DNA from: Pseudoduganella lutea
Lineage (GTDB): Bacteria; Pseudomonadota; Gammaproteobacteria; Burkholderiales; Burkholderiaceae_D
Assembly (NCBI RefSeq): GCF_004209755.1
Contig: NZ_CP035913.1
Location: forward strand, 7,130,001 to 7,194,000
Length of the DNA: 64,000 nucleotides
Reading direction: 5' to 3'
Shown: positions 34,816-44,061 of the stretch, piece after piece
How positions within the stretch are numbered: position 1 is the stretch's first letter
How the letters are laid out: each line of letters opens with the position of its first letter
The notes under the pieces: model-generated
Database searches by the model: none
Told to the model about the DNA's origin: nothing
The model's input: the letters and a program-made list of their open reading frames with translations, nothing else
Position numbers and translations under genes: made by a program

Positions 34816-37743
34816 ATGAGGCCGGCGGCCGAACCGGGCGCGCTGCTGGTCGGCGGCCCGGCCGCCGGGGAACTCGCCGCCACGCTGGCGCGCCAAGGCA
34901 TCGTTCCCGTGCACGTGGCACCGGACGAGGCACCCGCCACGCTGTCCGCCGCCGTGCAGGGCGGCCATCCACCGGCCATCTGCGTGCTGATGGGCTTGCA
35001 TGCGGACCCGCTCGCGCTGGTGCGCGACCTGCGGCGCCGCTGGGCTGGCGGCATGCTGCTGGCCTGTCCACCGGACCGGCTGCCCGAGCTGCGCCGCCAG
35101 CTCAGCTATACGCCGATGCTGGGGCCCAACGTGACGCTGCTGGATGAAAGCGATCCCGCGCTGGCGGGCGAGATCGTCAAGGCGGTGCAGGCGGAGGCGC
35201 GCGGCCGGCAGTTGCGCACCACGCTGCAGCGCGCCAATGCCGCGCTCGCGTCCATGGGTGGCACGGCGGCAGGCAACTTCCAGCGCCTCGCCAGCGCGGA
35301 ACGCTACCTGACACGCTTCCTGGAAAAATCGGCCGAGGCGATCGCCGGGCTCGATCCGCAGGATCGTGTGCTGTACTGGAACGACGCGGCGGCCCGCCTG
35401 CTCGGCTTGCCCACACGTGAGGCGCGCGGCCGCAACGTGCACGAGCTGCCGTTCTGGAATGCGGACGTGCAGCGCGTGCTGGCGGACCTGCATGGCGGCG
35501 CGGAACACGCGGTGGCCGAGGTGCAGCGCGCGCCGGGCGCACAGGAGGGCGGGCTGCCGGTGGCCGTGCTGGAAGTGGCCGTGTCCGCCATTACGGATGA
35601 ACACGGCACCTATGCCGGTGCGATGCTGCTGCTGCGCGATGTGTCGGAACGCCATCGCCAGCTGGCGCTCGAACGCTCGCGCAGCATCGAGGCGCTGTCC
35701 GTGGCGAACAGCCGCTACCGCCATCTGGCCACGCTGTTCGACCGGGCGCCCGGCTTCCTGGCCGTCACGCGCGGGCCGGATCACGTGTTCGAGCTGGCCA
35801 ACCGCGCCTACCTCGCCACGTTCGGCAGCCGCGACCTGCTCGACCGCTCCATGCACGACGCATTCCCCGAGTTGCGCGACCAGGCGTTCGTGCAGATCCG
35901 CGACACGGTGTACCGCACCGGCGAGCCGTACATCGGCCGGGATGTGCCGGTCAGCGTGCGCCTGCGGCCGGGCAGCCAGCTGGTCGAGCGCTTCCTCGAC
36001 TTCGTCTACCAGCCGCTGACGGGGAAGGATGGCCGCGTGTGGGGCATTTTCTGCCAGGGCAACGACGTGACCGAGCAAAAACGCATGCGCGACCAGTTGC
36101 TGGCCCACCAGAACGAACTGGAGCGGCTGGTCGCCGAGCGCACAGCCGAGCTGCAAAGTGCCCAGGCCGCGCTGCACCACGCGCAAAAGCTCGAAGCGAT
36201 CGGCAAGCTGACGGGCGGCGTGGCCCATGACTTCAACAACATCCTGCAGATCCTGCACGCCAACCTGGAACTGCTCGCGCAGGAACCCGGCGTGGCCGGT
36301 GCCGGCGATGCCGCCAGGCGCGTGGACAGCGCCATGGCGGCGGTGGACCGCGGCACCAAGCTCACGGCGCAGTTGCTGGCCTTCGCGCGCCGCCAGCCAT
36401 TACGGCCGGAACCGGTGGACCTGGCCGTCGTCGTGCGCGGCCTCGACGACCTGCTGCACCGAGCGCTCGGCGAGGCGATCGACATCGGCACCGTGGTCGA
36501 AGCGGGCCTGTGGGCCACGCTGGCGGACCGCACGCAGATGGAAAACGTGCTGCTCAACCTGGCCATCAATGCGCGCGACGCCATGGCGGGCACGGGCCGG
36601 CTGACGATCGAGCTGGGCAACGTGGAGCTGGACAGCGACTACGCGGCGCGGCAGGAGGATCTGCAACCGGGGCAATACGTGATGCTGGCCGTTTCCGATA
36701 CGGGCCATGGCATGACGCCCGACGTGCTGGCACGCGCCGTGGAACCGTTCTTCACGACGAAGCCGGAAGGCGAAGGCACCGGCCTGGGCCTCTCGATGAC
36801 CTATGGCTTCATGAAGCAGAGCGGCGGCCACCTGAAGATCTACAGCGAGCCGGGCAAAGGCACGTCCGTCAAACTGTTCCTGCCACGCACGCTGCAGGTA
36901 CCGGTCACGCCCGCCGAGCCCACCGTCGGCGCCGTGCACGGCGGCCATGAAACGGTGCTCGTCGTCGAAGACGATGCCGACGTGCGCGCCGTCGTCACCG
37001 ATGCGCTGGGCAAGCTGGGTTATAAGGTGCTGCAGGCCGCGCACCCGGAGGCCGCGCTGGCCATCCTGCAAAGCGGCGCCCGCATCGACCTGCTGTTCAC
37101 CGACGTCGTCATGCCTGGCACCCTGCGCAGCCCGGAGCTGGCGCGCCTGGCCACCACGCTGCTCCCCGGCATCGCCGTGCTGTTCACGTCGGGCTATACG
37201 CAGAATGCGATCGTGCACGCCGGCCGGCTCGATCCGGGCGTGGAGCTGCTGAGCAAACCCTACAGCCAGCAGCAACTGGCGCTGCGCGTACGCCAGGTGC
37301 TGGATCACCGGCCCGCTGCTACCGCAGCGGCGCCCTCCCCTGCCCCCGTTCCTGACTCCGCGCCGGCCAGTGCGCCTGTTCCCGCTTCCGCCGAGGCACC
37401 CGGCGCTCCGGCGCGGCCCCGGGTGCTGGTGGTGGAAGACAACGCGGATGGCCGCGAGCTGCTGTGTGAAATGCTCGACCTGCTCGGCTGCGACGCCACC
37501 GGGGCCGCCACGGCCGAGGACGCGCTGCCGCTGCTGGCCGCGGCCGATATCCTGCTGACCGATATCAGCCTGCCGGGCATGCCCGGCATTGACCTGGCGC
37601 GGCAGGCCCACGGCGATCACCCGCGGCTGCGCATCGTGTTCGCCAGCGGCGGCACGCCGCCGGACGTGACCTTCCCGTCGGCGGCGATCCGCAAGCCGTT
37701 CTCGATGGCGCAGCTGGAAGAAATCATCAAGGGTGGCGGCTGA
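34816..37743 (+). CDS. Hybrid sensor histidine kinase with two C-terminal receiver domains
   Basis: 975 residues; the ATG at 34816 follows GAGGTCGGC. The N-terminal 120 residues look like a degenerate receiver or sensor. A PAS domain follows (LEKSAEAIAGLDPQDRVLYWND) and a second PAS (LFDRAPGFLAVTRGPDHVFELAN). A coiled coil leads to the HisKA dimer helix with phospho-accepting His471 in VAHDFNN. The ATPase has NLAINARDAM, DTGHGM and GTGLGLSM. Two receiver domains have Asp763 (FTDVVMPG) and Asp916 (LTDISLPG), joined by an Ala/Pro-rich linker. No membrane helix, so it senses an internal signal. No DNA-binding partner is adjacent; co-transcribed with the acyl-CoA dehydrogenase-like gene. Confidence 0.93.
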   Translation: MRPAAEPGALLVGGPAAGELAATLARQGIVPVHVAPDEAPATLSAAVQGGHPPAICVLMGLHADPLALVRDLRRRWAGGMLLACPPDRLPELRRQLSYTPMLGPNVTLLDESDPALAGEIVKAVQAEARGRQLRTTLQRANAALASMGGTAAGNFQRLASAERYLTRFLEKSAEAIAGLDPQDRVLYWNDAAARLLGLPTREARGRNVHELPFWNADVQRVLADLHGGAEHAVAEVQRAPGAQEGGLPVAVLEVAVSAITDEHGTYAGAMLLLRDVSERHRQLALERSRSIEALSVANSRYRHLATLFDRAPGFLAVTRGPDHVFELANRAYLATFGSRDLLDRSMHDAFPELRDQAFVQIRDTVYRTGEPYIGRDVPVSVRLRPGSQLVERFLDFVYQPLTGKDGRVWGIFCQGNDVTEQKRMRDQLLAHQNELERLVAERTAELQSAQAALHHAQKLEAIGKLTGGVAHDFNNILQILHANLELLAQEPGVAGAGDAARRVDSAMAAVDRGTKLTAQLLAFARRQPLRPEPVDLAVVVRGLDDLLHRALGEAIDIGTVVEAGLWATLADRTQMENVLLNLAINARDAMAGTGRLTIELGNVELDSDYAARQEDLQPGQYVMLAVSDTGHGMTPDVLARAVEPFFTTKPEGEGTGLGLSMTYGFMKQSGGHLKIYSEPGKGTSVKLFLPRTLQVPVTPAEPTVGAVHGGHETVLVVEDDADVRAVVTDALGKLGYKVLQAAHPEAALAILQSGARIDLLFTDVVMPGTLRSPELARLATTLLPGIAVLFTSGYTQNAIVHAGRLDPGVELLSKPYSQQQLALRVRQVLDHRPAATAAAPSPAPVPDSAPASAPVPASAEAPGAPARPRVLVVEDNADGRELLCEMLDLLGCDATGAATAEDALPLLAAADILLTDISLPGMPGIDLARQAHGDHPRLRIVFASGGTPPDVTFPSAAIRKPFSMAQLEEIIKGGG

Positions 37744-37931
37744 AACAAAGCGCCGTCACCCGAACTTGGCGACCTTGAGACGCACGCGCAAGCTGCACCG
37801 GATGGCAGGCACCGGAGCGCTCGCAAGCGGAATGTGGATCAGGTCCTACACCCGCAGCCGCTCCAGGACTATTCGTGCGCGGTCAGCCCCAAGCTACTGT
37901 TGAACCACATTTCATGACCACGGAGGACAGC

Positions 37932-38171
37932 ATGTCGATGCAAAGCGAAAGCAAGGACAGCAAGGCAGGCAATCACCAGCGCACGCAGGACGGCACAACG
38001 GGCGGCAGCGCTGGCAACGGCAGCACCGGCGATACAGGCGCCATTGAGGGATCGGCCGCAAGCCAGGGCAACCAGCAGTCCGGTCAGCAATCCAGCCAGC
38101 AGAACGCGATGCCGCCCAGCGAGACGGATGACGACCAGTACGACCAGGGCACCGTGCAGCAAGGGCCGTGA
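37932..38171 (+). CDS. Small disordered hydrophilic protein
   Basis: 79 residues from the ATG at 37932, chosen because CGGAGGAC lies right before it; another ATG 18 bases upstream is in frame. Sequence is almost all Ser, Gly, Gln, Asn, Asp, Thr (for example GNQQSGQQSSQQNAMPP) with no hydrophobic core, so it is probably disordered. Such proteins are often stress-related, but there is no direct evidence. Confidence 0.6.
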   Translation: MSMQSESKDSKAGNHQRTQDGTTGGSAGNGSTGDTGAIEGSAASQGNQQSGQQSSQQNAMPPSETDDDQYDQGTVQQGP

Positions 38172-38226
38172 GCGGGCCTGGCAAATAGCTTCCCCTGCAG
38201 CTCGGGGCTGGTTCTGCACTGCATCC

Positions 38227-39759
38227 TCAACGCCGGAGTGCGCTTAGCGTCGCAGCGCGCACGGCTTCGGTGCTGTTGAAGTCGACGTCCAGCTCAATAT
38301 CAGGAACCAGTGTCTCACCGTCGCCGCGTACGCGGTTACGCCAGACCTTGATGGGGATGAAAAGCTGATTTCCGCTGGGCAGTGGCACGGACGCACGCTC
38401 AAGGTAAGCAGTGTCCGATGCGGTCGCATGCCCCAATTGAACTGAACCCGGAATCAACCGTACCTGATCCACGAAGTCGAGGCAGGCGCTGGCGCAGTTA
38501 CCGTCCGTGATCACCGCAACTGTGCCGTTGAAACGTCGAAGCCGGCCATGACGCGAGGCGACTTCAGCGCGCGTTAATCGTGGTACACCTGCGGAATCCA
38601 CCCAAGGATTGCCTGCACGCCTGGCATCGCGCAATCTGGCCAAAAGCTGCTTTGTTTCTTGCGTGCGTGGGTCGGCACTGCCATAGCGTTCCGACATCAT
38701 GTCGACGTAGCCGTTTATGCCGGAAATCGAAATATCGGAAACCCGCCATTGTGCATACACCTGAAGCTGGCGTTCGAGTCCGCTGGTATCGAATTCCAGG
38801 CCGCCTGTGACGGCATCGAGAATCTGCTGGCCAACCGCACTGTCGCCCCCGGCATTTCCGCGCGTATCGAACACAATCGAACGCACGTCACGCAAGGCGG
38901 CAATTTCCCTCGACATGATGTCCAGATCCTTCGCCGCATCGGGACCGGGCATGAAATCGGGGACCCTGATCCAAAGCACATTGTCGCGGAAGTCATAGCG
39001 ATTGCGGCGATCGGGCGAGTACGTGTGGACGCTGCGCAGGCCCTTCCACACATCCATTGTGGGCATACGCCGATACTTCGCCTCCACTACCATCTGCTCG
39101 CCATCCGGCCGAACAAACGTGCAGCGCTTCAATTCCAGACCGGCAAGTCTCAGGGAACTCAGCTCCGGAAACAGGCTATTGCGCACGGCAGGTAAATCAC
39201 GCCGATCAAAGTATGGGGCCTGGTCGTTCGCGACGATCGCACTGGGCGTACGACCGTCACATTCCAGCAAAGTCGCGCCGAGCGTCGGCAAGGGGCCGTC
39301 CCACTTCGGCATGACTGCAGTGACGACGACCGCACCGCCATGCTCATCTACGCGCCACCCGTTGACCATTTCGTGGAAGCCACCGCTACGAGCGTTGTCC
39401 GAGTATGCGAGATGACCGTCCTGGAATCCCGTAACGTAGTAGCGGACTGCCGACATCATCGTGTCGTAATTGATTACCCGAGGGATCAGCGCTCGCGCTT
39501 CACGGTAGCCCTGCTCAGTCCATAAGCGCACGCCGGGATTGGCAGTATCGATGTAGCCGGGATGCGCCGCAATAATGGCGGCGTGAACCGCATCCAGGTC
39601 TGCAAGGGCCACGGCTTGCCACTGCTCCGGCGTCTTGTCCGGTGTCGGCGCGCCATGGATGGCCTGGTAGCCCACCAAGGTAGCTGAGCATACGAGCGCG
39701 ACAGACAGCGTTGTTCGCGTGGGACTGGCGGCAAACAAGTGTCCGATTTTCCATTGCAT
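38227..39759 (-). CDS. Secreted S41-family (C-terminal processing-like) peptidase
   Basis: 510 residues. Membrane-anchor or signal segment at the N-terminus (TTLSVALVCSATLVGYQAIHG). Region 45-120 resembles the helical prodomain of S41 peptidases. The core contains VLWIRVPDFMPG, VRSIVFDTRGNAGGDS (S41 strand plus oxyanion turn) and VAVITDGNCASACLDFVDQ, which holds the probable nucleophile Ser in CASAC. A classical PDZ domain is not obvious. G/C content falls from here to the right. Substrate unknown. Confidence 0.78.
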   Translation of the reverse strand: MQWKIGHLFAASPTRTTLSVALVCSATLVGYQAIHGAPTPDKTPEQWQAVALADLDAVHAAIIAAHPGYIDTANPGVRLWTEQGYREARALIPRVINYDTMMSAVRYYVTGFQDGHLAYSDNARSGGFHEMVNGWRVDEHGGAVVVTAVMPKWDGPLPTLGATLLECDGRTPSAIVANDQAPYFDRRDLPAVRNSLFPELSSLRLAGLELKRCTFVRPDGEQMVVEAKYRRMPTMDVWKGLRSVHTYSPDRRNRYDFRDNVLWIRVPDFMPGPDAAKDLDIMSREIAALRDVRSIVFDTRGNAGGDSAVGQQILDAVTGGLEFDTSGLERQLQVYAQWRVSDISISGINGYVDMMSERYGSADPRTQETKQLLARLRDARRAGNPWVDSAGVPRLTRAEVASRHGRLRRFNGTVAVITDGNCASACLDFVDQVRLIPGSVQLGHATASDTAYLERASVPLPSGNQLFIPIKVWRNRVRGDGETLVPDIELDVDFNSTEAVRAATLSALRR

Positions 39760-39792
39760 AAGCGCTCATGCGGTTTATCAAAACACACCAGC

Positions 39793-40449
39793 TTAAAGAA
39801 AATCCGAGCTCGAATGTGCGTGCATTCTCACATTGAAAACTGCCGCTTCTGGGCCGATTGCAGACGTCCAGTATACGGCAGCTTCCGCCCAGAGCGCACG
39901 TGGGTGCATATGCCGATTTGCATGCCTAGGTATGCCCGGCCGCTCGTCCGTAGTTTCTCTTATCCTGGAATACTCACAGTCCAGATTGACGTAGCCGCGC
40001 TCCCACGACCACTCGTCAGCGGAGCAACGCTCGAGCCGCAACCCGTCGCTGGTCGGGTAAATGCGAAGCTTTACAAGCATTTTTGCCGTGTCTTCGCACT
40101 TCCAGTTGAAGGGCCCGGAGTCCGGCAGCCTGATAGAGCCGACTGTAAAGTTCTTAACTTCTACATACCCGGCACCCATGCACATTCCATTCGTGCCTTC
40201 AGATATCCTGACATCGATTTTGACCGTGTCTTTACCTACACGACATTGCAGCTTATGTGCGCCCTTTGGCAAAACGCGCACACCCTCCATATTGTTTACC
40301 ACAAGGCTGAACTGCTTGTTGTGTTGGGTTACCGCACTTAATTCAAACCCGCTTCCTTGGCATCGACTTGCTGCACCGAAACTGATGACGTCAGCTAACA
40401 CTGCACGATGCACGAATAGGGAAAGGGCCAGCACGAGAAGGATTTTCAT
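39793..40449 (-). CDS. Exported cysteine-containing protein of unknown function with a repeat-derived C-terminus
   Basis: 218 residues from the ATG at 40449, where a signal peptide begins (MKILLVLALSLFVHRAVLA). The mature part has about six cysteines (SRCQG, KLQCRV, GMCMGAG, WKCED, ERCSADE, NLDCEY), fitting disulfides in the periplasm. The last 40 residues or so (ALWAEAAVYWTSAIGPEAAV) are coded by an interspersed repeat found elsewhere in the window, so the original C-terminus was probably replaced when the repeat inserted. Codon use is less G/C-biased than in the core genome. Confidence 0.6.
   Translation of the reverse strand: MKILLVLALSLFVHRAVLADVISFGAASRCQGSGFELSAVTQHNKQFSLVVNNMEGVRVLPKGAHKLQCRVGKDTVKIDVRISEGTNGMCMGAGYVEVKNFTVGSIRLPDSGPFNWKCEDTAKMLVKLRIYPTSDGLRLERCSADEWSWERGYVNLDCEYSRIRETTDERPGIPRHANRHMHPRALWAEAAVYWTSAIGPEAAVFNVRMHAHSSSDFL
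39845..39901. repeat. Interspersed repeat family A, copy 1
   Basis: The segment TATACGGCAGCTTCCGCCC followed by AGAGCG, preceded by GCCGATTGCAGACGTC, matches copies at 60867, 62785, 63440 and 63955. It overlaps the end of the exported-protein gene at 39793. Confidence 0.6.
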
Positions 40450-40494
40450 AGTCGATCTTTTGTTCAAAATTGCTTTCATCTGGCGTCGCTTCCA

Positions 40495-40545
40495 GCCGAT
40501 CTCGGCCGTTCATCGAAGGACCGGTGCCGCCCTAAAACCGGGCGG
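40495..40545. repeat. Interspersed repeat family B, copy 1
   Basis: CCGATCTCGGCC, then TTCATCG and ACCGGTGCCGCCC, closely resembles the segment at 60383-60425. It fills the gap between two small genes on the minus strand. Confidence 0.5.
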
Positions 40546-41034
40546 TCAGATTGACTTCGATAGCCGTGCTTTCGTTTCCCTATCGCAAAGAATAATACTT
40601 CCTACCCGCACGGAATTCTTCGGTATCTTGCCCAGGCAAGTCACAACCTTCCGGCGCCCTTCAGCGGGCGCGTCCACATCCAGAATTTTGAAATGCGTAA
40701 GGTTGAAGGATGCCTGAACGTCAAATGCCGGGCCATCAGGAGGCTGGACAGTTACAACCGCAGAGAAATTCTTGAACGGACCTTGCGGTGACGGTTGAAA
40801 AAAGGGCGCGCACACGAGTCCCTGGTTCGTAAGATCGAATACGTCCTCCACCCTCAAAAGTTCGACTCTCATCACTTCTCTATGTTCCGTGGCCATGTCT
40901 CGGGCGACGTCTCCATCGTCCGCTGTTGACCGAACTCGGCCGTTCGCCGCAGCATGGCAGGTCGTCGAACTGGAAAAGTCACAGACTGTCATGACCGTCT
41001 GCAACCGCGCGGATAGTGCCGGGTCACGGCGCAT
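40546..41034 (-). CDS. Small protein of unknown function, beta-rich
   Basis: 162 residues from the ATG at 41034; an inner ATG at 40872 (MRVELLRVEDVFDLTNQG, after AGAGAAGTG) gives 108 residues and may be the true start, because the first 54 residues are low-quality Arg/Ala/Ser-rich sequence. The core alternates strands (FKNFSAVVTVQPPDG, FDVQASFNLTHFKILDV, VRVGSIILCDRETKA) and looks like a small beta barrel, somewhat like domain 2 of translation GTPases. That likeness is only visual. It lies in a low-GC stretch beside another unknown gene on the same strand. Confidence 0.5.
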   Translation of the reverse strand: MRRDPALSARLQTVMTVCDFSSSTTCHAAANGRVRSTADDGDVARDMATEHREVMRVELLRVEDVFDLTNQGLVCAPFFQPSPQGPFKNFSAVVTVQPPDGPAFDVQASFNLTHFKILDVDAPAEGRRKVVTCLGKIPKNSVRVGSIILCDRETKARLSKSI

Positions 41035-41130
41035 TTCTCGCCGGCTGGCGGGTTGAAGGGATCGATTTTAGTTGGCATTGGATTTTCGACTTATGGATTC
41101 GGGCTGCAACGACAAAGAACTGCTCGTGGC

Positions 41131-41370
41131 TCATCCATGTAAGGAGATAAGCAATGCCAAGATCGCTCCCAGAGTAATCATGCCAACGAGAGTGACGGCC
41201 ATGAACTCGTAATAGATTTCCATGGCACGATCTTTCTGGGCACGGATGGCCCAGATTTCCTTCAGCGTTACGGGACGTACTCTGCCGAACGTCGCAATGA
41301 TGATCACGTATCTTCCAACACCAAACAATACGGTCTCGAAAAGCAGATGAAATGCTAATTCCAGAATCAT
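41131..41370 (-). CDS. Small two-helix membrane protein
   Basis: 79 residues; the ATG at 41370 follows AAGGAGCACGGTC, a very good ribosome site. Hydrophobic segments at 1-29 (LAFHLLFETVLFGVGRYVIIIATF) and 56-77 (FMAVTLVGMITLGAILALLISL) flank a charged loop (LKEIWAIRAQKDRAMEIYYE). Family unknown; neighbours give no clue. Confidence 0.6.
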   Translation of the reverse strand: MILELAFHLLFETVLFGVGRYVIIIATFGRVRPVTLKEIWAIRAQKDRAMEIYYEFMAVTLVGMITLGAILALLISLHG

Positions 41371-41763
41371 GACCGTGCTCCTTGATTGTGTTGTGGAATG
41401 GCGCAGGCAAGGTCTTGTCGACCTCGCTGCTATGCCCTGTTGGTGCGCCTAACAAGGCCAGATGGATCGGCTGTAACCATCTTTGATGTCGACAAGCTCG
41501 AACGCATTCCGGACACCAGAGCGCCGTGGTTCATGACTGGCATGAGCGATCCGGAGGGGCGAACCTGCCTTGGAACAGCGATAACTGTACATGACATTTC
41601 AGCGGCCGTGCACAACACTATGTCAGCCACATCGATTGGCAGCTACTGGTCTCCATACACGAGCGAAATTTCTGTTATCGACAGCCCGCGGCCGAAAGCC
41701 GCCCGTTGCATTGCCTCTGCGTACGGGCTCGATGATGCCTGCCTGACGACCGCCCCCTGGCAG
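41371..41763. other. Gap between the small membrane protein and the LysR gene
   Basis: About 390 bases. A plus-strand open frame at 41386-41784 and a minus-strand one at 41430-41630 overlap each other; neither has a good ribosome site or recognisable motif. G/C content is below that of the core genes. This could be a decayed gene; I see no firm feature. Confidence 0.35.
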
Positions 41764-42789
41764 TCATCGCGCGGCAGTACCTGACGAACGAACGCCTGAC
41801 TTCGAGCCACGCTGTTCGAGGCTTGCTGGACGATTGGCCTCCCTCATGAAATCGACAAAGGCCCGCAGCTTCCCGGGCATCTGGGAGCGATGCGGGTAAT
41901 AGATATGGAACGCGTCGTCAGTCGCGCCATCATCCGTCAGGATCCGCACCAACGATCCGGCAGCGATTTCCTGACGCGCAAAATCCGCGTAGACAAAGGC
42001 AATCCCGGCACCACGCACCGCTGAATCGACTACCGAGTGCATGTCGTCGACGATCAAGCGGCCTTGCACATCGATGTGGACCATCTGGCCGGCGACCTGG
42101 AATTTCCAGTCGAACAGCCTGCCACCAAACGAATAGCGCTGGCGGATGCAGTCATGCCCGAGCAAGTCCTCGATACGTTCCGGGCGCGAACGTTCCCGAA
42201 AATAGTCTGGTGCTGCGAGCACGACACGTTGCTGCAACCCGCCCAGTTGCACAGCGACCATGTCGTTTTGAACCTTCCGGCCCAGACGAATGCCGGCGTC
42301 GAAGCCCGCGCTGACAATATCGCTGAGCTGATTGTCCAGCGATATCTCCAGATTGATCGCCGGGAATGCGGCGAAGAACGCATCGATATGCGGTTCGACC
42401 AGGATGCGATATGCCACGTACGACAAATTAATCCGCAGCAGACCCGAAGGCCGGTCCGCGCCGTGGCTGACCTGAGCCAGCGCGCCGCGAATGCTTGCAA
42501 GTGCGGGAGCAATCGACGCGTTCAATGCAATTCCGGCCTCGGTCAAGCCGACGCTGCGTGTGGTGCGGTTGAACAACCGCACGCTGAGTTGTGCTTCAAG
42601 AATCTTGATCGTACGCGACATGGCCGTGGGCGTCACCCCCAGTTCCGCAGCGGCCTTGGCAAAGTTAAGCAGCCGGGCAGCCGCCTCGAACGCCATCAGA
42701 CCCGGCAAGTGGATCGTTGTCGGAGCCGAGGTAATACCGCCCACCGCCAAGATCGGAAGCAAGTCGGTATTTATGGCGTTTTTGATCAT
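41764..42789 (-). CDS. LysR-family transcription regulator
   Basis: 341 residues from the ATG at 42789. N-terminal winged helix-turn-helix: LMAFEAAARLLNFAKAAAELGVTPTAMSRTIKILEAQLSVRLFNRTTRSVGLTEAG. Periplasmic-binding-like effector domain follows (LLRINLSYVAYRILVEPHIDAFFAAFPAINLEISLDN). Divergent from the old yellow enzyme gene with a 102-base gap, the classic LysR arrangement, so it probably controls that gene and itself. The inducer is unknown, possibly an electrophilic enone or nitro compound. Confidence 0.92.
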   Translation of the reverse strand: MIKNAINTDLLPILAVGGITSAPTTIHLPGLMAFEAAARLLNFAKAAAELGVTPTAMSRTIKILEAQLSVRLFNRTTRSVGLTEAGIALNASIAPALASIRGALAQVSHGADRPSGLLRINLSYVAYRILVEPHIDAFFAAFPAINLEISLDNQLSDIVSAGFDAGIRLGRKVQNDMVAVQLGGLQQRVVLAAPDYFRERSRPERIEDLLGHDCIRQRYSFGGRLFDWKFQVAGQMVHIDVQGRLIVDDMHSVVDSAVRGAGIAFVYADFARQEIAAGSLVRILTDDGATDDAFHIYYPHRSQMPGKLRAFVDFMREANRPASLEQRGSKSGVRSSGTAAR

Positions 42790-42891
42790 TCTATATCTCT
42801 GTTTATGACGATTTACTTCATTATCAATCATCCATAAAGTGCTTGCACAGCGAACTTTACTGCAGCGCTTCACTACTCACGAGGACCGACG
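42790..42891. promoter_or_regulatory. Divergent LysR / old yellow enzyme control region
   Basis: A 102-base A/T-rich gap between two divergent starts. TTTACTTCATTATCAATCATCC lies in the middle and includes possible T-N11-A LysR-type sites. GAGGACC before 42892 is the ribosome site of the enzyme gene. The exact operator cannot be fixed from sequence alone. Confidence 0.5.
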
Positions 42892-43995
42892 ATGCCTGAC
42901 AACAGCTTACCAACCGATCTTTTCAATCCCGGCAGTTTCGGTGCGATCTCTATTGCAAACCGCATCGTCATGGCGCCTGTCACGCGCAGTCGTTACGGTG
43001 AAGATGGGGTACCTGGGGCGTTGCACGCGACGTATTACGCCCAACGTGCCGGTGCCGGTTTGATCGTGTCGGAAGCCACCAACATATCGCCCCAGGGGCG
43101 TGGCTACGCGGCGACGCCTGGCATCTGGAACGATGCGCAGGTCGCAGGATGGAAGCAGGTTACCGATGCAGTACATGCGGCAGGCGGCAAGATCATCTGC
43201 CAGCTATGGCACGTCGGCCGTTTCTCTTCTGTGGAACTGCAGCCTGATGGCGGCGCACCGGTTGCTCCGTCAGCAATCAAGGCCGAAGGCAGCACTTATA
43301 CAACTGCGGGATTCGTGCCGGTCTCGATGCCGCGCGCCCTGGAAACCAGGGAAATCGTCGATATCATCGCGCAATATGTGCATGCGGCGAACAATGCTCT
43401 ACGTGCAGGATTTGACGGTGTGGAAGTGCACTCGGCCAATTGTTACTTGCTCGACCAGTTCCTGCGCGACGCCACGAATCGTCGTACTGATCAGTACGGT
43501 GGCACCCGGGAAAACCGCGTGCGCCTGACGCTCGAAGTCACAGAAGCAGTCGCTGCCATTTGGGGCGGCAACCGGGTTGGCATTCGTCTGTCACCCGTCA
43601 CACCCGATGTCGGCAACACACCGCTCGACAGTAACGTCATGGACACCTACGGTCACCTGATCCGGGAACTCAACCGGTTCGAGCTGGCTTACCTGCATGT
43701 CGTCGAGGGCGCGACCGGCGGCTCCCGTGCAGTGCCGCACGACGTTGACCTCGACCAATTGCGTGCCATGTTCATGGGCCCCTACATCGGCAACAACAAC
43801 TACGACCTGAATCTCGCCGTCGCTCGACGGGCGCAAGGAAAAATTGACGCCGTGGCATTTGGACGCCTGTTCATTGCCAACCCCGACCTCGTGGAGCGTC
43901 TGCGTCACGGGAAGGACCTTGCCATCGCACCGCGCGAGTCTTACTACAACGGCGGTGCAAAAGGGTTCACGGATTGGCCCGTCGCCAGTTTGTGA
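42892..43995 (+). CDS. Old yellow enzyme family alkene reductase (NemA/XenB-like)
   Basis: 367 residues, usual size. FMN-binding TIM barrel that reduces activated C=C bonds and nitro groups with NAD(P)H. Visible: LFNPGSFGAISIANRIVMAPVTRSR at the start, WHVGRFSS, the substrate-binding pair His180/Asn183 in VEVHSANCYLLDQFLRD, TDQYGGTRENRVRL, and VAFGRLFIANPDLVERL near the end. Cytoplasmic. Likely regulated by the divergent LysR gene; the NTF2-like gene follows after 66 bases. Confidence 0.95.
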   Translation: MPDNSLPTDLFNPGSFGAISIANRIVMAPVTRSRYGEDGVPGALHATYYAQRAGAGLIVSEATNISPQGRGYAATPGIWNDAQVAGWKQVTDAVHAAGGKIICQLWHVGRFSSVELQPDGGAPVAPSAIKAEGSTYTTAGFVPVSMPRALETREIVDIIAQYVHAANNALRAGFDGVEVHSANCYLLDQFLRDATNRRTDQYGGTRENRVRLTLEVTEAVAAIWGGNRVGIRLSPVTPDVGNTPLDSNVMDTYGHLIRELNRFELAYLHVVEGATGGSRAVPHDVDLDQLRAMFMGPYIGNNNYDLNLAVARRAQGKIDAVAFGRLFIANPDLVERLRHGKDLAIAPRESYYNGGAKGFTDWPVASL

Positions 43996-44061
43996 GCATG
44001 TACGCCAGGGCGGCCGCACCGTCCAGCCTCTTTTCAAGCCCATCACACACAGGAGAAACAC

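Noticed and set aside
34186-36258. 690-codon minus-strand open frame across the kinase gene
   Set aside because: Antisense shadow of a gene with complete HisKA, ATPase and receiver motifs.
41386-41784. Possible 132-codon gene before the LysR gene
   Set aside because: Overlaps an equally good frame on the other strand, no ribosome site and no motif.
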